A DNA stretch of 64,000 nucleotides from NCBI RefSeq assembly GCF_028609845.1, contig NZ_CP063191.1, positions 434,001-498,000 on the forward strand, read 5' to 3'. The stretch comes from Corynebacterium heidelbergense (GTDB lineage: Bacteria; Actinomycetota; Actinomycetes; Mycobacteriales; Mycobacteriaceae). The notes under the pieces were generated by a model, which was given only the letters and a program-made list of their open reading frames with translations, had not been told where the DNA came from and searched no databases. A program made the translations under genes and the position numbers. Position 1 is the first letter of the stretch; each line of letters opens with the position of its first letter. Positions 48,641 through 58,888 of this stretch are shown here, one piece after another.

Positions 48641-49177
48641 CTAGTGGTCCCGACGGGGGCTGACAAACTCCTGCGCGGTCCGCTTGAGCACTTCCAGTCC
48701 GTCCTGCAAGGCGCGCCGATCCTTGGCGTCCAACTTCTGCAGGACCTCTGCCAGGGCGCGGTCGCGAGCGCTGTCGTTGTGGTTAGCGATGGCGCGGCCT
48801 TCCCCGGTTAGGGTGATGAGGGTGATGCGGGCATCGTCGGGGGACACGGCCCTCTCCACATAACCCAGCTTTTCCAGGCGACTGACGTGTTGGCTCATCG
48901 TCGGCTGCGAGACTGCCTTAAGGCGGGTGAGTAGCGTGATGTTGAGCGGGCCCTCCCGTAGCGAGTTGAGCGTAGCCAATTGCGAGGTTGTGAGTTCGAA
49001 CCCCTCGTCCATGAGGCGGACCATGTGCACGCCGGAGCGCATCGCTGACCGCAGCGTCGAGGCGAGGTCGAGTACTTCATTACGAGTGGACGGTGAACTG
49101 CTTCCGGAGGTGGAGGTCTGCCCGGGGGCAGGCTCGTCGCTATGCGCGTCGGAGGAATTCGTGGATTGAGGTGCCAT
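48641..49177 (-). CDS. MarR-family transcription regulator
   Basis: A 178-residue winged-helix regulator. The polar N-terminal 40 residues precede LASTLRSAMRSGVHMVRLMD; the DNA-binding part contains LREGPLNITLLTRLKAVSQPTMSQHVSRLEK split by the turn, and the wing carries SPDDARITLITLTGEG (the D-x-R signature). The ATG at 49177 was chosen because a -10-like TACAAT (49185-49190) would start transcription at about that base. In-frame codons further upstream are less likely. It probably represses itself and the MFS gene. Confidence 0.9.
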   Translation of the reverse strand: MAPQSTNSSDAHSDEPAPGQTSTSGSSSPSTRNEVLDLASTLRSAMRSGVHMVRLMDEGFELTTSQLATLNSLREGPLNITLLTRLKAVSQPTMSQHVSRLEKLGYVERAVSPDDARITLITLTGEGRAIANHNDSARDRALAEVLQKLDAKDRRALQDGLEVLKRTAQEFVSPRRDH

Positions 49178-49184
49178 GTGATCC

Positions 49185-49208
49185 ATTGTAACGCATAGGA
49201 GTGCTATG
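49185..49208 (-). promoter_or_regulatory. marR promoter and operator
   Basis: CATAG-N5-CTATG (49194-49208) lies directly upstream of the -10 hexamer TACAAT (49185-49190, minus strand), where a bound repressor would block RNA polymerase. The start codon follows about eight bases after the -10, suggesting a leaderless message. Confidence 0.55.
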
Positions 49209-49293
49209 TATAAATCGAATCGCCCCAAACACATTTAGATTTTTGCGTGGCGCTAGCTCCGAATTTGCTATATGGGGGTGGTGTGCTCCCGCG

Positions 49294-49953
49294 CTAGGTG
49301 AGCGGCAGCAAATCCCGCTTCGTCTGGCGCACCTCTGCTAATCGGTCGACGTTCTTTTCCAGCCTTGCCCACTGTGCCGCCGGGATCGCCTGCTCGGCAG
49401 CCCGCCACACGGTTTCGTCACCCGTTCCCCAGGCCACCGGCATGGGGGAGATCTCGTCGAACACGTGCTGGTTGCGGATTGTGCGCACTCCCGTGACCGC
49501 CATGGAGGGCACGCGCGCACCCACCTCCCGGGGAATTCCCGGCACCGACGTCACTGTCCGGGCGACCAGCGCCGGCTTGCGCACCGTCGCCGCGCTCCGC
49601 GCTGCCGGATCCGCATCCGCGTCAACCAGTGCGAGCAGCACCATATCCCGGGCATTCACCTCCGCCACGACGGCGGGGGCCAGGGCGTACATGTCGTAGT
49701 ATCGCTGCGGGTTACCCATCGTGCGGGGAAGAACCGGGATGACCACCAGGCATAGCAGGGCGAAGGTCAGCAAGATGGCTGCCAGGGCGATCGCCTTGTA
49801 GCGCACGCCCATGACCGCCACCACAACCACGGCCCCGGTCACCAACAGCGCGGCGAGCACCCCAGCGGCGATCTGCAGGCGGCGGGCATCGCGAAAGAAC
49901 TCGTTGTGCCTTCGGGCGTACGCCTCATCCACAACAAACGAAAAATCGGTCAT
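49294..49953 (-). CDS. Membrane protein of the DUF3239 type
   Basis: A 219-residue protein with a 26-residue charged start, two adjacent membrane spans (about 27-48 and 53-74) and a soluble C-terminal part of about 145 residues with RYYDMYALAPAVVAEVNARD and NQHVFDEISPMPVAWGTGD. The layout and these stretches resemble the corynebacterial DUF3239 family; no function is known. It stands alone between marR and the XPB helicase gene. Confidence 0.65.
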   Translation of the reverse strand: MTDFSFVVDEAYARRHNEFFRDARRLQIAAGVLAALLVTGAVVVVAVMGVRYKAIALAAILLTFALLCLVVIPVLPRTMGNPQRYYDMYALAPAVVAEVNARDMVLLALVDADADPAARSAATVRKPALVARTVTSVPGIPREVGARVPSMAVTGVRTIRNQHVFDEISPMPVAWGTGDETVWRAAEQAIPAAQWARLEKNVDRLAEVRQTKRDLLPLT

Positions 49954-50122
49954 TATTCACGGCCTTTCATTTCGCGCTTTCCGTCTTGCGCGCTAACTCT
50001 TTCGCGGTCACCTCGCGCCCGCCGGACCCGAACTCTCGTCCGCCGACCCCAAGGGGGAGCAGGGGTGCGTTGCACGCAACGAGAGCCCCCCGCGCCCGGC
50101 GCCGAACCCAAGTTGCTGGGTT

Positions 50123-51832
50123 CTAGGCAGAGGCGTCGGGTAGATCCACGCTGTCTATTATGCGATACCCATACCCTTGCTCCGCCAGGAATCGCTGGCG
50201 GTGCGCGGCATAGTCCGCATCGAGGGTATCCCTTGCCACGATGGAGTAGAAAAAGGCCCCTCCGCCACCGGGCTTCGGCCGTAGAATCCGCCCCAGGCGC
50301 TGTGCTTCCTCCTGGCGGGAGCCAAACGTTCCGGAGATCTGGATTGCCACCGACGCGCCGGGCAGGTCTACCGAGAAGTTCGCCACCTTGCTCACCACCA
50401 GCGTCTGCACCTCTCCGTCGCGGAATTGCTGGTAGAGCTTCTCCCGCTTCGCGTTTCGGGTGGACCCGTCGATAACGGGCACCCCAAGTTGCTCGGCGAT
50501 GTCCTGTAGCTGGTCCACGTAGGCGCCGATGATGAGGGTTGGTTCATCGGGGTGCATGCTCAGGATCTGCCGCACGACCCGGGTCTTCACCCCGCTGGTG
50601 GCGGCCAGGCGATACTTATCCGTTTGCTCCGCCGTGGCGTAGACCATGCGCTCTGCATCCGTCAGTTGCACGCGCACCTCGGTGCAATCTGCGGGGGCAA
50701 TCCACCCCTGGGCCTCGATATCCTTCCAGGGCGCGTCGTAGCGCTTGGGCCCGATGAGGCTGAACACGTCCCCCTCCCGGCCGTCCTCGCGCACGAGGGT
50801 GGCGGTCAGCCCCAGGCGCCGACGGGACTGCAAGTCACTGGTCATTCGAAACACTGGCGCGGGCAGCAGGTGCACCTCGTCGTAGATGATGAGCCCCCAG
50901 TCGCGGGAATCGAACAGTTCCAGGGCTTTGAATTCGCCCTTGGTTTTGCGCGTGATCACCTGATAGGTGGCAATTGTGACGGGGCGAATTTGCTTGCGCT
51001 CCCCGGAATACTCGCCGATTTCCTCGGCCGTCAGCGTAGTACGGCGCAGCAGTTCATCGCGCCATTGGTGCCCCGCGACGGTGTTCGTCACGAGGATGAG
51101 GGTGGTCGCCTGGGCCTTGGCCATGCTCGCCGCGCCCACCATCGTCTTGCCCGCCCCGCAGGGCAGTACGACCACCCCGGAACCGCCCTCCCAGAAGCTG
51201 TCCGTGGCCATCTGCTGGTAATCCCGGAGCTGCCATTGTTCCTCGTCGGTGGACAGTTGGATGGGGTGGGCTTCCCCGTCGACATATCCGGCCTGGTCAT
51301 CGGCGGGCCAGCCCACCTTGAGCAGTTCCTGCTTTAGCCGACCGCGTTCGGAGGGGTGGACAACGACCGTATCCGCATCCACCTGGGTGCCGAGCATGGG
51401 TTTGATCTTCCGGTGGCGCTGAATCTCGGCCAGGACTGCCGGGTCCGTGCTTTCCAGGACGAGCCCGTGGGCGGGGTGTTTGACCAGCGTCAGGCGCCCG
51501 TAGCGGTCCATTGTGTCCGCGATGTCGATGAGGAGCGGCTGGGGCACGGGGAAGCGAGAGTAGGTCTCGAGGACGTGCATGACTTGTTCTGCGTCGTGCC
51601 CGGCGGCCCGCGCGTTCCACAGCGCCAGCGGCGTGATGCGGTAGGTGTGGATGTGCTCCGGGGCTCGCTCTAGCTCGGCGAAGGGGGCCAGGGCGTTGCG
51701 GGCGTCGGAGGCGTCGGGGTGGCCGATCTCCAGCAGCACGGTTTTATCGGACTGCACGATGAGGGGGCCGTCTCCTAGTCCCACGCTGGTGCCTCCTTTG
51801 GCAGGTCGATGGTGCTCTTCGTTCTTCTTCAT
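50123..51832 (-). CDS. XPB-type DNA repair helicase
   Basis: Superfamily 2 3'-5' DNA helicase of the ERCC3/XPB family. The 569 residues include an N-terminal domain (1-195), Walker A LPCGAGKT at about 223-230, the DEVH box in IIYDEVHLLP (about 315-324), LGLTATLVREDGREGD with the R-E-D family motif, and the C-terminal helicase motifs VSKVANFSVDLPGASV and SRQEEAQRLGRILRP. GGAGGAGG upstream of the ATG at 51832 fixes the start. The partner protein gene lies at 54864, separated by three unrelated genes; in M. tuberculosis the two are adjacent. Confidence 0.94.
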   Translation of the reverse strand: MKKNEEHHRPAKGGTSVGLGDGPLIVQSDKTVLLEIGHPDASDARNALAPFAELERAPEHIHTYRITPLALWNARAAGHDAEQVMHVLETYSRFPVPQPLLIDIADTMDRYGRLTLVKHPAHGLVLESTDPAVLAEIQRHRKIKPMLGTQVDADTVVVHPSERGRLKQELLKVGWPADDQAGYVDGEAHPIQLSTDEEQWQLRDYQQMATDSFWEGGSGVVVLPCGAGKTMVGAASMAKAQATTLILVTNTVAGHQWRDELLRRTTLTAEEIGEYSGERKQIRPVTIATYQVITRKTKGEFKALELFDSRDWGLIIYDEVHLLPAPVFRMTSDLQSRRRLGLTATLVREDGREGDVFSLIGPKRYDAPWKDIEAQGWIAPADCTEVRVQLTDAERMVYATAEQTDKYRLAATSGVKTRVVRQILSMHPDEPTLIIGAYVDQLQDIAEQLGVPVIDGSTRNAKREKLYQQFRDGEVQTLVVSKVANFSVDLPGASVAIQISGTFGSRQEEAQRLGRILRPKPGGGGAFFYSIVARDTLDADYAAHRQRFLAEQGYGYRIIDSVDLPDASA

Positions 51833-51914
51833 TATCGACGCCTCCTCCCGGCGCGCTGGTCTTGGGTTGCTCGCCGGGAGGTGAATCAATGCTTTTCGTT
51901 GGTAGGATTACCGC

Positions 51915-53447
51915 ATGCCGGACATGCTACGAGCCACGGTGGATCACACCGCCGCCCACCCTTCCCGCCGCGTCCTTGTCACCGGAGCAACCGGTTATGT
52001 TGGCGGGCGCCTCATCCCAGAGCTGCTTTCTGCGGGCTTTACGGTCCGCGCCACTTCCCGCAACGAGGACAGCCTGAAGCGTTTCGACTGGTACGAGGAC
52101 GTGGAAACGGCGGAGGCGGACCTGCAGGACGAGCAAAGCGTGCGCGCTGCCTGCGAGGGAGTGGACGTTCTGTTCTACCTTGTCCACTCTATGGGGGGCA
52201 AGGATGAGGACTTCGAGGAGGTGGAGAAGAAGGTCGCCACCGCCGTGGCGAACGCCGCCCGGGACGCCGGAGTGCAGCAGATCGTGTACCTCTCCGGGCT
52301 GCATCCGAAAAATGTGGAGATGGAGGATCTGTCCAAGCACATGCGCTCGCGGGAGCGGGTGGCCAAGATCCTCCTGGACTCAGAGACTCCAACGATCGTC
52401 TACCGCGCCGCGACCCTTATCGGGTCTGGTTCGGCGTCCTTCGAAATCATCCGCCACCTTGTCGAGCGGTTGCCCGTGATGCTGGCCCCGAAGTGGATCA
52501 CCAACAGCATCGAGCCCATTTCCATCCGGGATGCCCTCTACTACTTGCTGCGGGCTGCGGACTTAAACAAACCCGTGAACCGTGGTTTCGATATCGGCTG
52601 TGGCAAGGTCTACGAGTTTGCTGATCTGCTGCGGCTCTATGGGAAGGCCCGGGGCCTGCGACGGCTCGTCACCGGGGTGCCCCTGCCACTGCCGACGGAC
52701 AAGCTGTCTGGGATGTGGATCGGGTTAGTTACGCCGGTGCCTACGAGCTTGGCCATCCCGCTAGCCCAGTCCATGCAGGAGGATGCCGTCACCCAAGAGC
52801 ACGACATTGCGGAGTACATCCCAGATCCCCCAGAGGGCCTGAGTAGCTACGAGACCGCCGTGCAACGAGCGATAGAGAAAGACCTGCGCGGTGGAGTGAC
52901 GACCTCCTGGGACGGCTCCTGGAATGCCGTCGCCGACCCGGCCTCCTCCCTGCCGAGTGACCCGGAGTGGGCCGGCAAGGACATGTATAAGGACGTCCGT
53001 ACGATGCGTACGGACGTGCCCGTCGACAAGGTCTGGCCCGTCATCGAGGGCATCGGTGGCGATAAGGGCTGGTACTCGGCGCCCATTCTCTGGGAGATCC
53101 GGGGCCTCATGGACAAGGTCCTGGGGGGCCCGGGCCTCGGCGGTCGACGCGATCCTAAGAGCCTGCAGGTCAACGACCGCGTGGACTGGTGGCGGGTGGA
53201 AGCCATCGACCGGCCCCATCGCCTGGTACTGCGGGCCGAGATGAAGCTCTCCGGCAAGGCGTGGCTGGTGCTGGAGCTCAGAGAGGTCGAGGAGGACGGC
53301 AAAAAGCTCACGGAGTACAAGCAGTCCGCGCTGTACCAGCCCAAGGGGCTGCTGGGCCGGGCCTACTGGTGGGCGGTCTATCCCTTCCACTTCTTCATCT
53401 TCCCGCTGATGGATCGCAACATCCTCGCGGAGGCGAAAAAGCAGTAG
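51915..53447 (+). CDS. Fusion of an NAD-dependent epimerase-like domain and a DUF2867 domain
   Basis: A 510-residue protein. The N-terminal extended-SDR Rossmann domain (about 17-250) starts with RRVLVTGATGYVGGRL, the NAD(P) loop. The C-terminal part (about 350-505) is DUF2867, a START-like fold, with YKDVRTMRTDVPVDKVWPVI, WWRVEAIDRPHRLVLRAEMK and a membrane-prone end (AYWWAVYPFHFFIFPLM). The usual SDR active-site YxxxK is replaced by HMRSRERVAK, so redox activity is doubtful. The combination is common in actinobacteria; the role is unknown. Divergent from the helicase gene. Confidence 0.85.
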   Translation: MPDMLRATVDHTAAHPSRRVLVTGATGYVGGRLIPELLSAGFTVRATSRNEDSLKRFDWYEDVETAEADLQDEQSVRAACEGVDVLFYLVHSMGGKDEDFEEVEKKVATAVANAARDAGVQQIVYLSGLHPKNVEMEDLSKHMRSRERVAKILLDSETPTIVYRAATLIGSGSASFEIIRHLVERLPVMLAPKWITNSIEPISIRDALYYLLRAADLNKPVNRGFDIGCGKVYEFADLLRLYGKARGLRRLVTGVPLPLPTDKLSGMWIGLVTPVPTSLAIPLAQSMQEDAVTQEHDIAEYIPDPPEGLSSYETAVQRAIEKDLRGGVTTSWDGSWNAVADPASSLPSDPEWAGKDMYKDVRTMRTDVPVDKVWPVIEGIGGDKGWYSAPILWEIRGLMDKVLGGPGLGGRRDPKSLQVNDRVDWWRVEAIDRPHRLVLRAEMKLSGKAWLVLELREVEEDGKKLTEYKQSALYQPKGLLGRAYWWAVYPFHFFIFPLMDRNILAEAKKQ

Positions 53448-53466
53448 CGGTCACGCCGGGGGGGGG

Positions 53467-54249
53467 TTAGAGCCGCACCTTGCGGGACGTAGTCAGCTTC
53501 GCGTTGACGAAGCGCGTCAACCATGGCGGGGAGAAGTGCGCTCCCGCATGTAACAGCTTGGCCTGCCACCCGGCGGGGAAGTGCACCTTCACCGGGGTGC
53601 GGCGCCGGTCGGTGGCGGCGCGGACCACCTCTGCGGCGACATCCTCCGGCTGGAGCCGCACCCCCAATCGGCGGGTGCCGGTCGTACTGATCCCATCCAA
53701 CATCTGGGTCTGGGCGTACAGGGGCAACACGCAGCGGACCTCGATGCCCTCCTGCTCCCACTCCAGGTTCAGCGCCTCTGTCAGTCCGAGAACAGCGAAC
53801 TTGCTAGCCGAGTATGTGGCCATCTCGGGAGTACCCACGATGGCCGCGGCGCTGGAGAGGTTGACCAGGCGGCCGCGAGGGGAGCGCCGCAGATAGGGAT
53901 AGGCGGCCCGGGCCCCGAAGAGCACCCCGTTGACGTTGACGCTCGTCGTCGCTGCGTCCTTGTCATAGGAGCCTGCGTCTATGAAGGCCCCGGCGTAGAG
54001 GATCCCCGCATTGTTGATGAGAACATCGATCCCGCCTGCCCGTTCCGCGAAGTCCGCCAGGGCGGCTTCCCACGAGTCGGGTTTGGTTACGTCCACGGTT
54101 CCACTAATGATGCGGTCCCCGTGCGCAGCGGCCCAGGAGAAGTCCCCCTTCACGTCATAGGCGCCGACGATATTGCCCTGAGCTGCGAGTATCTCTGCCG
54201 TTGCGCGGCCGATGCCGCGGGCCGCCCCGGAAATGAAAATGCGATCCAT
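53467..54249 (-). CDS. Short-chain dehydrogenase/reductase
   Basis: A 260-residue classical SDR. The cofactor loop is SGAARGIGRATA (about 7-18), followed by LINNAGILYAG. The catalytic Ser lies in VNLSSAAAIVG and the Tyr-Lys pair in MATYSASKFAV. An acidic residue after the second strand (YDVKGDF) suggests NAD preference. The C-terminal third contains KLLHAGAHFSPPWLTRFVNA, as in the SDR subgroup annotated SDR family oxidoreductase in mycobacteria. The substrate is unknown. A GTG three codons upstream (54258) is an alternative start. Confidence 0.87.
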   Translation of the reverse strand: MDRIFISGAARGIGRATAEILAAQGNIVGAYDVKGDFSWAAAHGDRIISGTVDVTKPDSWEAALADFAERAGGIDVLINNAGILYAGAFIDAGSYDKDAATTSVNVNGVLFGARAAYPYLRRSPRGRLVNLSSAAAIVGTPEMATYSASKFAVLGLTEALNLEWEQEGIEVRCVLPLYAQTQMLDGISTTGTRRLGVRLQPEDVAAEVVRAATDRRRTPVKVHFPAGWQAKLLHAGAHFSPPWLTRFVNAKLTTSRKVRL

Positions 54250-54300
54250 GCCTGCCACTGTAGATACAAGCCGCCCACCCCACTACGGTGGAAGGCGATT

Positions 54301-54723
54301 ATGACGTCCTCACTCAATTCATTCAGCTCAGTCCGTCCCCAGTCCCGGCCGCAGCGCGCCCGTCGGCTCCGTCTCGCCGGTGCCGCGGGCCTCGCCGCGA
54401 GCGCACTGTTGATCGTGGGAGGGGCGACCACCGCCGCTGTGGCGGAGCCCCTGCCGCGCACCGACACCGTTCCAGGAGGCCCTTGGGTGCAAGAAGTCAC
54501 CGCACAGATGAACCCCCGGCAGGCCGTGGAGTTCGCCATCGCCGACGCGGAACACGTCCACCTACACCAGTTGCTACGCGATGTGCACTGGACGAGCCCG
54601 ACCGATGCCCAGGCCTGGATGGCGGAAGGGGCCACCGCACCCGCCGATTCTGTCGCCGCCGCGCAGCTCACGGATTTCGCCGCAGCTCGGGGCGTGAATC
54701 TGCAGATTCTTGCCGCCCGCTGA
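54301..54723 (+). CDS. Small secreted protein, function unknown
   Basis: A 140-residue precursor with an Arg-rich start (RPQSRPQRARRLRLAG), a hydrophobic core (AAGLAASALLIVGGATTAAV) and a probable signal-peptidase site after AVA at about residue 48. The mature part of about 90 residues is Ala/Gln/His-rich with HVHLHQLLRDVHWTSPTDAQ and no cysteine. I do not recognise a family. GGAAGG lies upstream of the ATG at 54301; the frame is open much further upstream but overlaps the divergent SDR gene, so I reject the longer form. Confidence 0.6.
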   Translation: MTSSLNSFSSVRPQSRPQRARRLRLAGAAGLAASALLIVGGATTAAVAEPLPRTDTVPGGPWVQEVTAQMNPRQAVEFAIADAEHVHLHQLLRDVHWTSPTDAQAWMAEGATAPADSVAAAQLTDFAAARGVNLQILAAR

Positions 54724-54863
54724 CCCCCGGGAGGGCACCGCTTGAGCCCCCGCCCCCGTCCGGAGCATCCCGTCGGACACCGAGTCGTCCCGGGGGCAAT
54801 GCGCCCCGGGTAGGTTTTGCCCGCGCAGTGTAAGGCGGGAACCGCGCGTGGCAATGCGGAAAC

Positions 54864-57203
54864 CTAGAGGACGGTGACCCGCGCGACGCGGTGCGGGTGG
54901 ATGTTCACGCTGGCGCCGCTGGACCGATCCACCCCCACAATGGCGGAGGCATTCATCATCACGAGATCCATCTCCGCCTCCAGTCGGGTGCCCCGAGAGT
55001 CCGCGTATGCCACCGCAACCGGTATGCCCTCCCGGTACGCCAGGCGCAGGGCAGTCATGATGTCCTGGGGTTCCTGCGCCGTGCCGGCCTGTCCCGGGGA
55101 TTTCGAGACCCCGGCGGAGACGTTGCGGCCATCCTCGTCGGGGTGGGGATTGTCCTGCTCGGGCTGGGCGGCAATGGCGGCTCGGAAGTTCTCCACTGCC
55201 GCGGCGGCCGCTTCCTTGGCCCGTGCGGTGTCGTGGGGGTGCGATTGGGTGCGGATGACCGGCCAATTCTCGGCGGCACTTGGGGACGCCACGAGCGGCG
55301 CGCTGGTGGCGGCGTCTCCAATGAGATACCGCAGCGCTTGAGGCAGGGCCGCAAGCCCACCGGGCACCATGCGATCGAAGAAGGATTCGACACCCTCCCG
55401 GGTTTCCCCGGCACGGTAGGCGGAGCCGAGCGATTGGGCGCTGATGCGCCACACGCTGGCCATGCCCCCGGACTCCAGGTCCGCGATGCGCCTGAGCTGG
55501 GCGCTTGTGGCACTATCCAGGCGCCCGGGTGCCATGATGGTCAGATCTCCTTGCACGATGAGGGTGTCCACGGGTGCGGGCATGATGTCATCCAGCGCGG
55601 CGGTGATCGCGGCGAGCTGGTCGGGGGGAGCTTCGGATGCCGTCGGTGCCCTGCATGGTGTGTGGTTTCCAAGAGCGCGCACGGCGGCGGTGGGGAAATA
55701 CTCATCCGATCCAGGCTCGTTACTGCAGAGACCGAGCTGGACAGCCTCCTCGCAGACCGCCCGCCAGGTCCGACGGGACGTGCGGTGGGCCAGCCACGGT
55801 GCCCCGCGCCACAACGCCGCCGAGTCCAGGGGAGTCTCGTCGGACGCGAGGCTGGCGGCCAGGTGCGGCAGCGCAGCGCGAACACCGGCGGCCCCGACCG
55901 GATCCATAAGGGAGGGTTCCAGGGGCTTGGCGCCGGAGTTGGCTGCCGCCCATGGGGCGTGGGCGCTGGATTGCCAGCCCAGGAGGAGCAACGCCCACTG
56001 TTCCGGCAGCTCCGCGGCGAGGAAGCGGGCGCCCCGGTCCGTGAGCGTCCAGACCACGTCGTCCTTGCTGGCAGGTGGTACCTCGGGGGCGCCCGGACTC
56101 TGCGGCACGCCGGCAGCGATGAAGCCCCCGTGCAGGGCAAAGGTCAACCGGGATTCTACCGTCGCTGGCGTGACCTTCAGCCGCCGCGCGGCCCTGGCCA
56201 GGTCCCGGGCCCCCACCCCTCCTGCGGTGAGGGGGACCATGGGGTGAGCCGCCACATCGCGAATCGCGTCGGCGATGTCCAGAATCGTTTGGACGGCGGT
56301 GGCAGCGGCAGCCCGAGTAGCACGGGTCTGCGGGGCGGAGGCTCGCCCGTGCACAACACCGCCTTCCTGGCCCGGTCCCGGGCCGGCGGGATTACGCCGA
56401 AGGTCGGCGGGTGGTCGGAAGTCCCCGCCGGGGTCGGAGATAACGGTTCCTGCCAGGTGCTGGGCGACTCGCCCGCTGAGCCGGGCGGTCGTATCGTCCA
56501 ACTGATCCAGAATCCCTGCCCGGACAAGGCGGGGGAGGGGTTTGTCCGGGTCCGCCTGAGGGTGGAGGCTCGCGGAATGGCCGATGCCCCCACTGGCGGC
56601 AAGCGTGTTGAGCATTCGGCGCTGGCGAGGGGGCAGACCCTCCACGGTGTGCTCCAACTGACCCGTTGGGATGGGGCAGCGGTGGGCGTCCGCGAGAGCC
56701 CACAGCTCGACGGTGGAAGGGTGAAAAACGTCCGCGAGGTGGTTGGGCACCCGGATGTACTCCCCCGGGGGAATTTCGGTGCTTCGCAGGCTCAGGTTTC
56801 GCCCGTACATCAGACCGCGGCGGGTGAGTTCCGCCCCGGCGGCCAGAAGGTCGGCAGGCGATGGGCGCCGCGACGTGGGGGTGCCGGCGATATCCAGCAG
56901 TTCCCCGGCGACCTCCAGAAGTTGGGTAATTGTTGTTGGCCGCCGATGCCCGTGCAGTTCCACTGCGGCGTGGAGGAGCAAAAGGTGGATGGACGCCAGT
57001 CCCCGGAGGCTCCTTGAACCTCCGGCGAGGTTCTCCCGCATCTCGGGTTCTACCGCATGGGGGTAGCTCGCTGCTGCCCCATGGTCGCCGCTGCGCAAGA
57101 TGAGGCAGATGAGGTCCTCATCCTCGTGGGCCGCCAACCACTGCCCATAGGTGGGGAAATCCTCCGGCGGCACGGAATCCGGGGTGGGTGACGGTTGAAT
57201 CAT
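54864..57203 (-). CDS. Helicase-associated protein of the XPB partner family
   Basis: A 779-residue protein matching the actinobacterial family adjacent to XPB (Rv0862c in M. tuberculosis), with a C-terminal domain similar to the N-terminal region of XPB/Ssl2. It lacks Walker motifs. Recognisable parts are FPTYGQWLAAHEDEDLICLI at the start, LIVQGDLTIMAPGRLDSATS at about 545-565 (the XPB-like segment), WRISAQSLGSAYRAGETREG and the final NASAIVGVDRSSGASVNIHP. A DNA-repair accessory role is inferred from the family context. The ATG at 57203 was preferred over GTG 57209. Confidence 0.82.
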   Translation of the reverse strand: MIQPSPTPDSVPPEDFPTYGQWLAAHEDEDLICLILRSGDHGAAASYPHAVEPEMRENLAGGSRSLRGLASIHLLLLHAAVELHGHRRPTTITQLLEVAGELLDIAGTPTSRRPSPADLLAAGAELTRRGLMYGRNLSLRSTEIPPGEYIRVPNHLADVFHPSTVELWALADAHRCPIPTGQLEHTVEGLPPRQRRMLNTLAASGGIGHSASLHPQADPDKPLPRLVRAGILDQLDDTTARLSGRVAQHLAGTVISDPGGDFRPPADLRRNPAGPGPGQEGGVVHGRASAPQTRATRAAAATAVQTILDIADAIRDVAAHPMVPLTAGGVGARDLARAARRLKVTPATVESRLTFALHGGFIAAGVPQSPGAPEVPPASKDDVVWTLTDRGARFLAAELPEQWALLLLGWQSSAHAPWAAANSGAKPLEPSLMDPVGAAGVRAALPHLAASLASDETPLDSAALWRGAPWLAHRTSRRTWRAVCEEAVQLGLCSNEPGSDEYFPTAAVRALGNHTPCRAPTASEAPPDQLAAITAALDDIMPAPVDTLIVQGDLTIMAPGRLDSATSAQLRRIADLESGGMASVWRISAQSLGSAYRAGETREGVESFFDRMVPGGLAALPQALRYLIGDAATSAPLVASPSAAENWPVIRTQSHPHDTARAKEAAAAAVENFRAAIAAQPEQDNPHPDEDGRNVSAGVSKSPGQAGTAQEPQDIMTALRLAYREGIPVAVAYADSRGTRLEAEMDLVMMNASAIVGVDRSSGASVNIHPHRVARVTVL

Positions 57204-57275
57204 AACCACTCAAGTCTAGCTAGGCTCTGGAAAAGGGGCGTGCTTCTTCGAGGCCGTTGTGGGAAGATGAATGCC

Positions 57276-57533
57276 ATGGCGAAGACGGAGAAGAAGCACA
57301 TGGAAAAGAAGCTTCCGGTGAAGGAAAGCACCCTGCACGGTCGCGATCACAAGGGATATGTGGACCCGGGCTGGCCCGCGAATATCCCGGAGGGCGGACA
57401 CGCTGTGACGGAACTTGTGGCGGATACCGCTGGAGCCCTGAGCCCGTACGGTGACCTCGAGTTCCCGCTGGATCCCAGCACCCTGTCTTACGTGCACCCG
57501 GATACCCGGATCAACGGTAAGTACGGGTACTAA
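57276..57533 (+). CDS. Small conserved-looking protein, function unknown
   Basis: An 85-residue soluble protein with a Lys-rich start (MAKTEKKHMEKKLPVKE) and HGRDHKGYVDPGWPANIPEG in the middle, ending DTRINGKYGY. I know no function. GGGAAG nine bases upstream supports the ATG at 57276; an ATG at 57267 is too close to it. It is followed by a perfect hairpin and faces rpf. Confidence 0.6.
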   Translation: MAKTEKKHMEKKLPVKESTLHGRDHKGYVDPGWPANIPEGGHAVTELVADTAGALSPYGDLEFPLDPSTLSYVHPDTRINGKYGY

Positions 57534-57569
57534 AGCACGTCCGAGTGCCGGCTAGGTACAAGTACAGAT

Positions 57570-57602
57570 GCGCCCCGGTAAGCAAAGTGCTTACCGGGGC
57601 GC
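57570..57602. terminator. Bidirectional terminator between the small gene and rpf
   Basis: GCGCCCCGGTAAGCA (57570-57584) pairs perfectly with 57588-57602 around a three-base loop. It lies between two convergent genes. Confidence 0.85.
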
Positions 57603-57652
57603 TGAGTTTCTCTGGTGAGTTTCTCTGCTGTGACTCTCAGGCGGGGCAGAGT

Positions 57653-58888
<1,236 letters not shown>

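Noticed and set aside
54891..57017. 708-codon plus-strand frame opposite the XPB-partner gene
   Set aside because: Long open antisense frames are common in GC-rich DNA. The product is Gly/Arg-rich and matches nothing, while the minus strand carries a known family.
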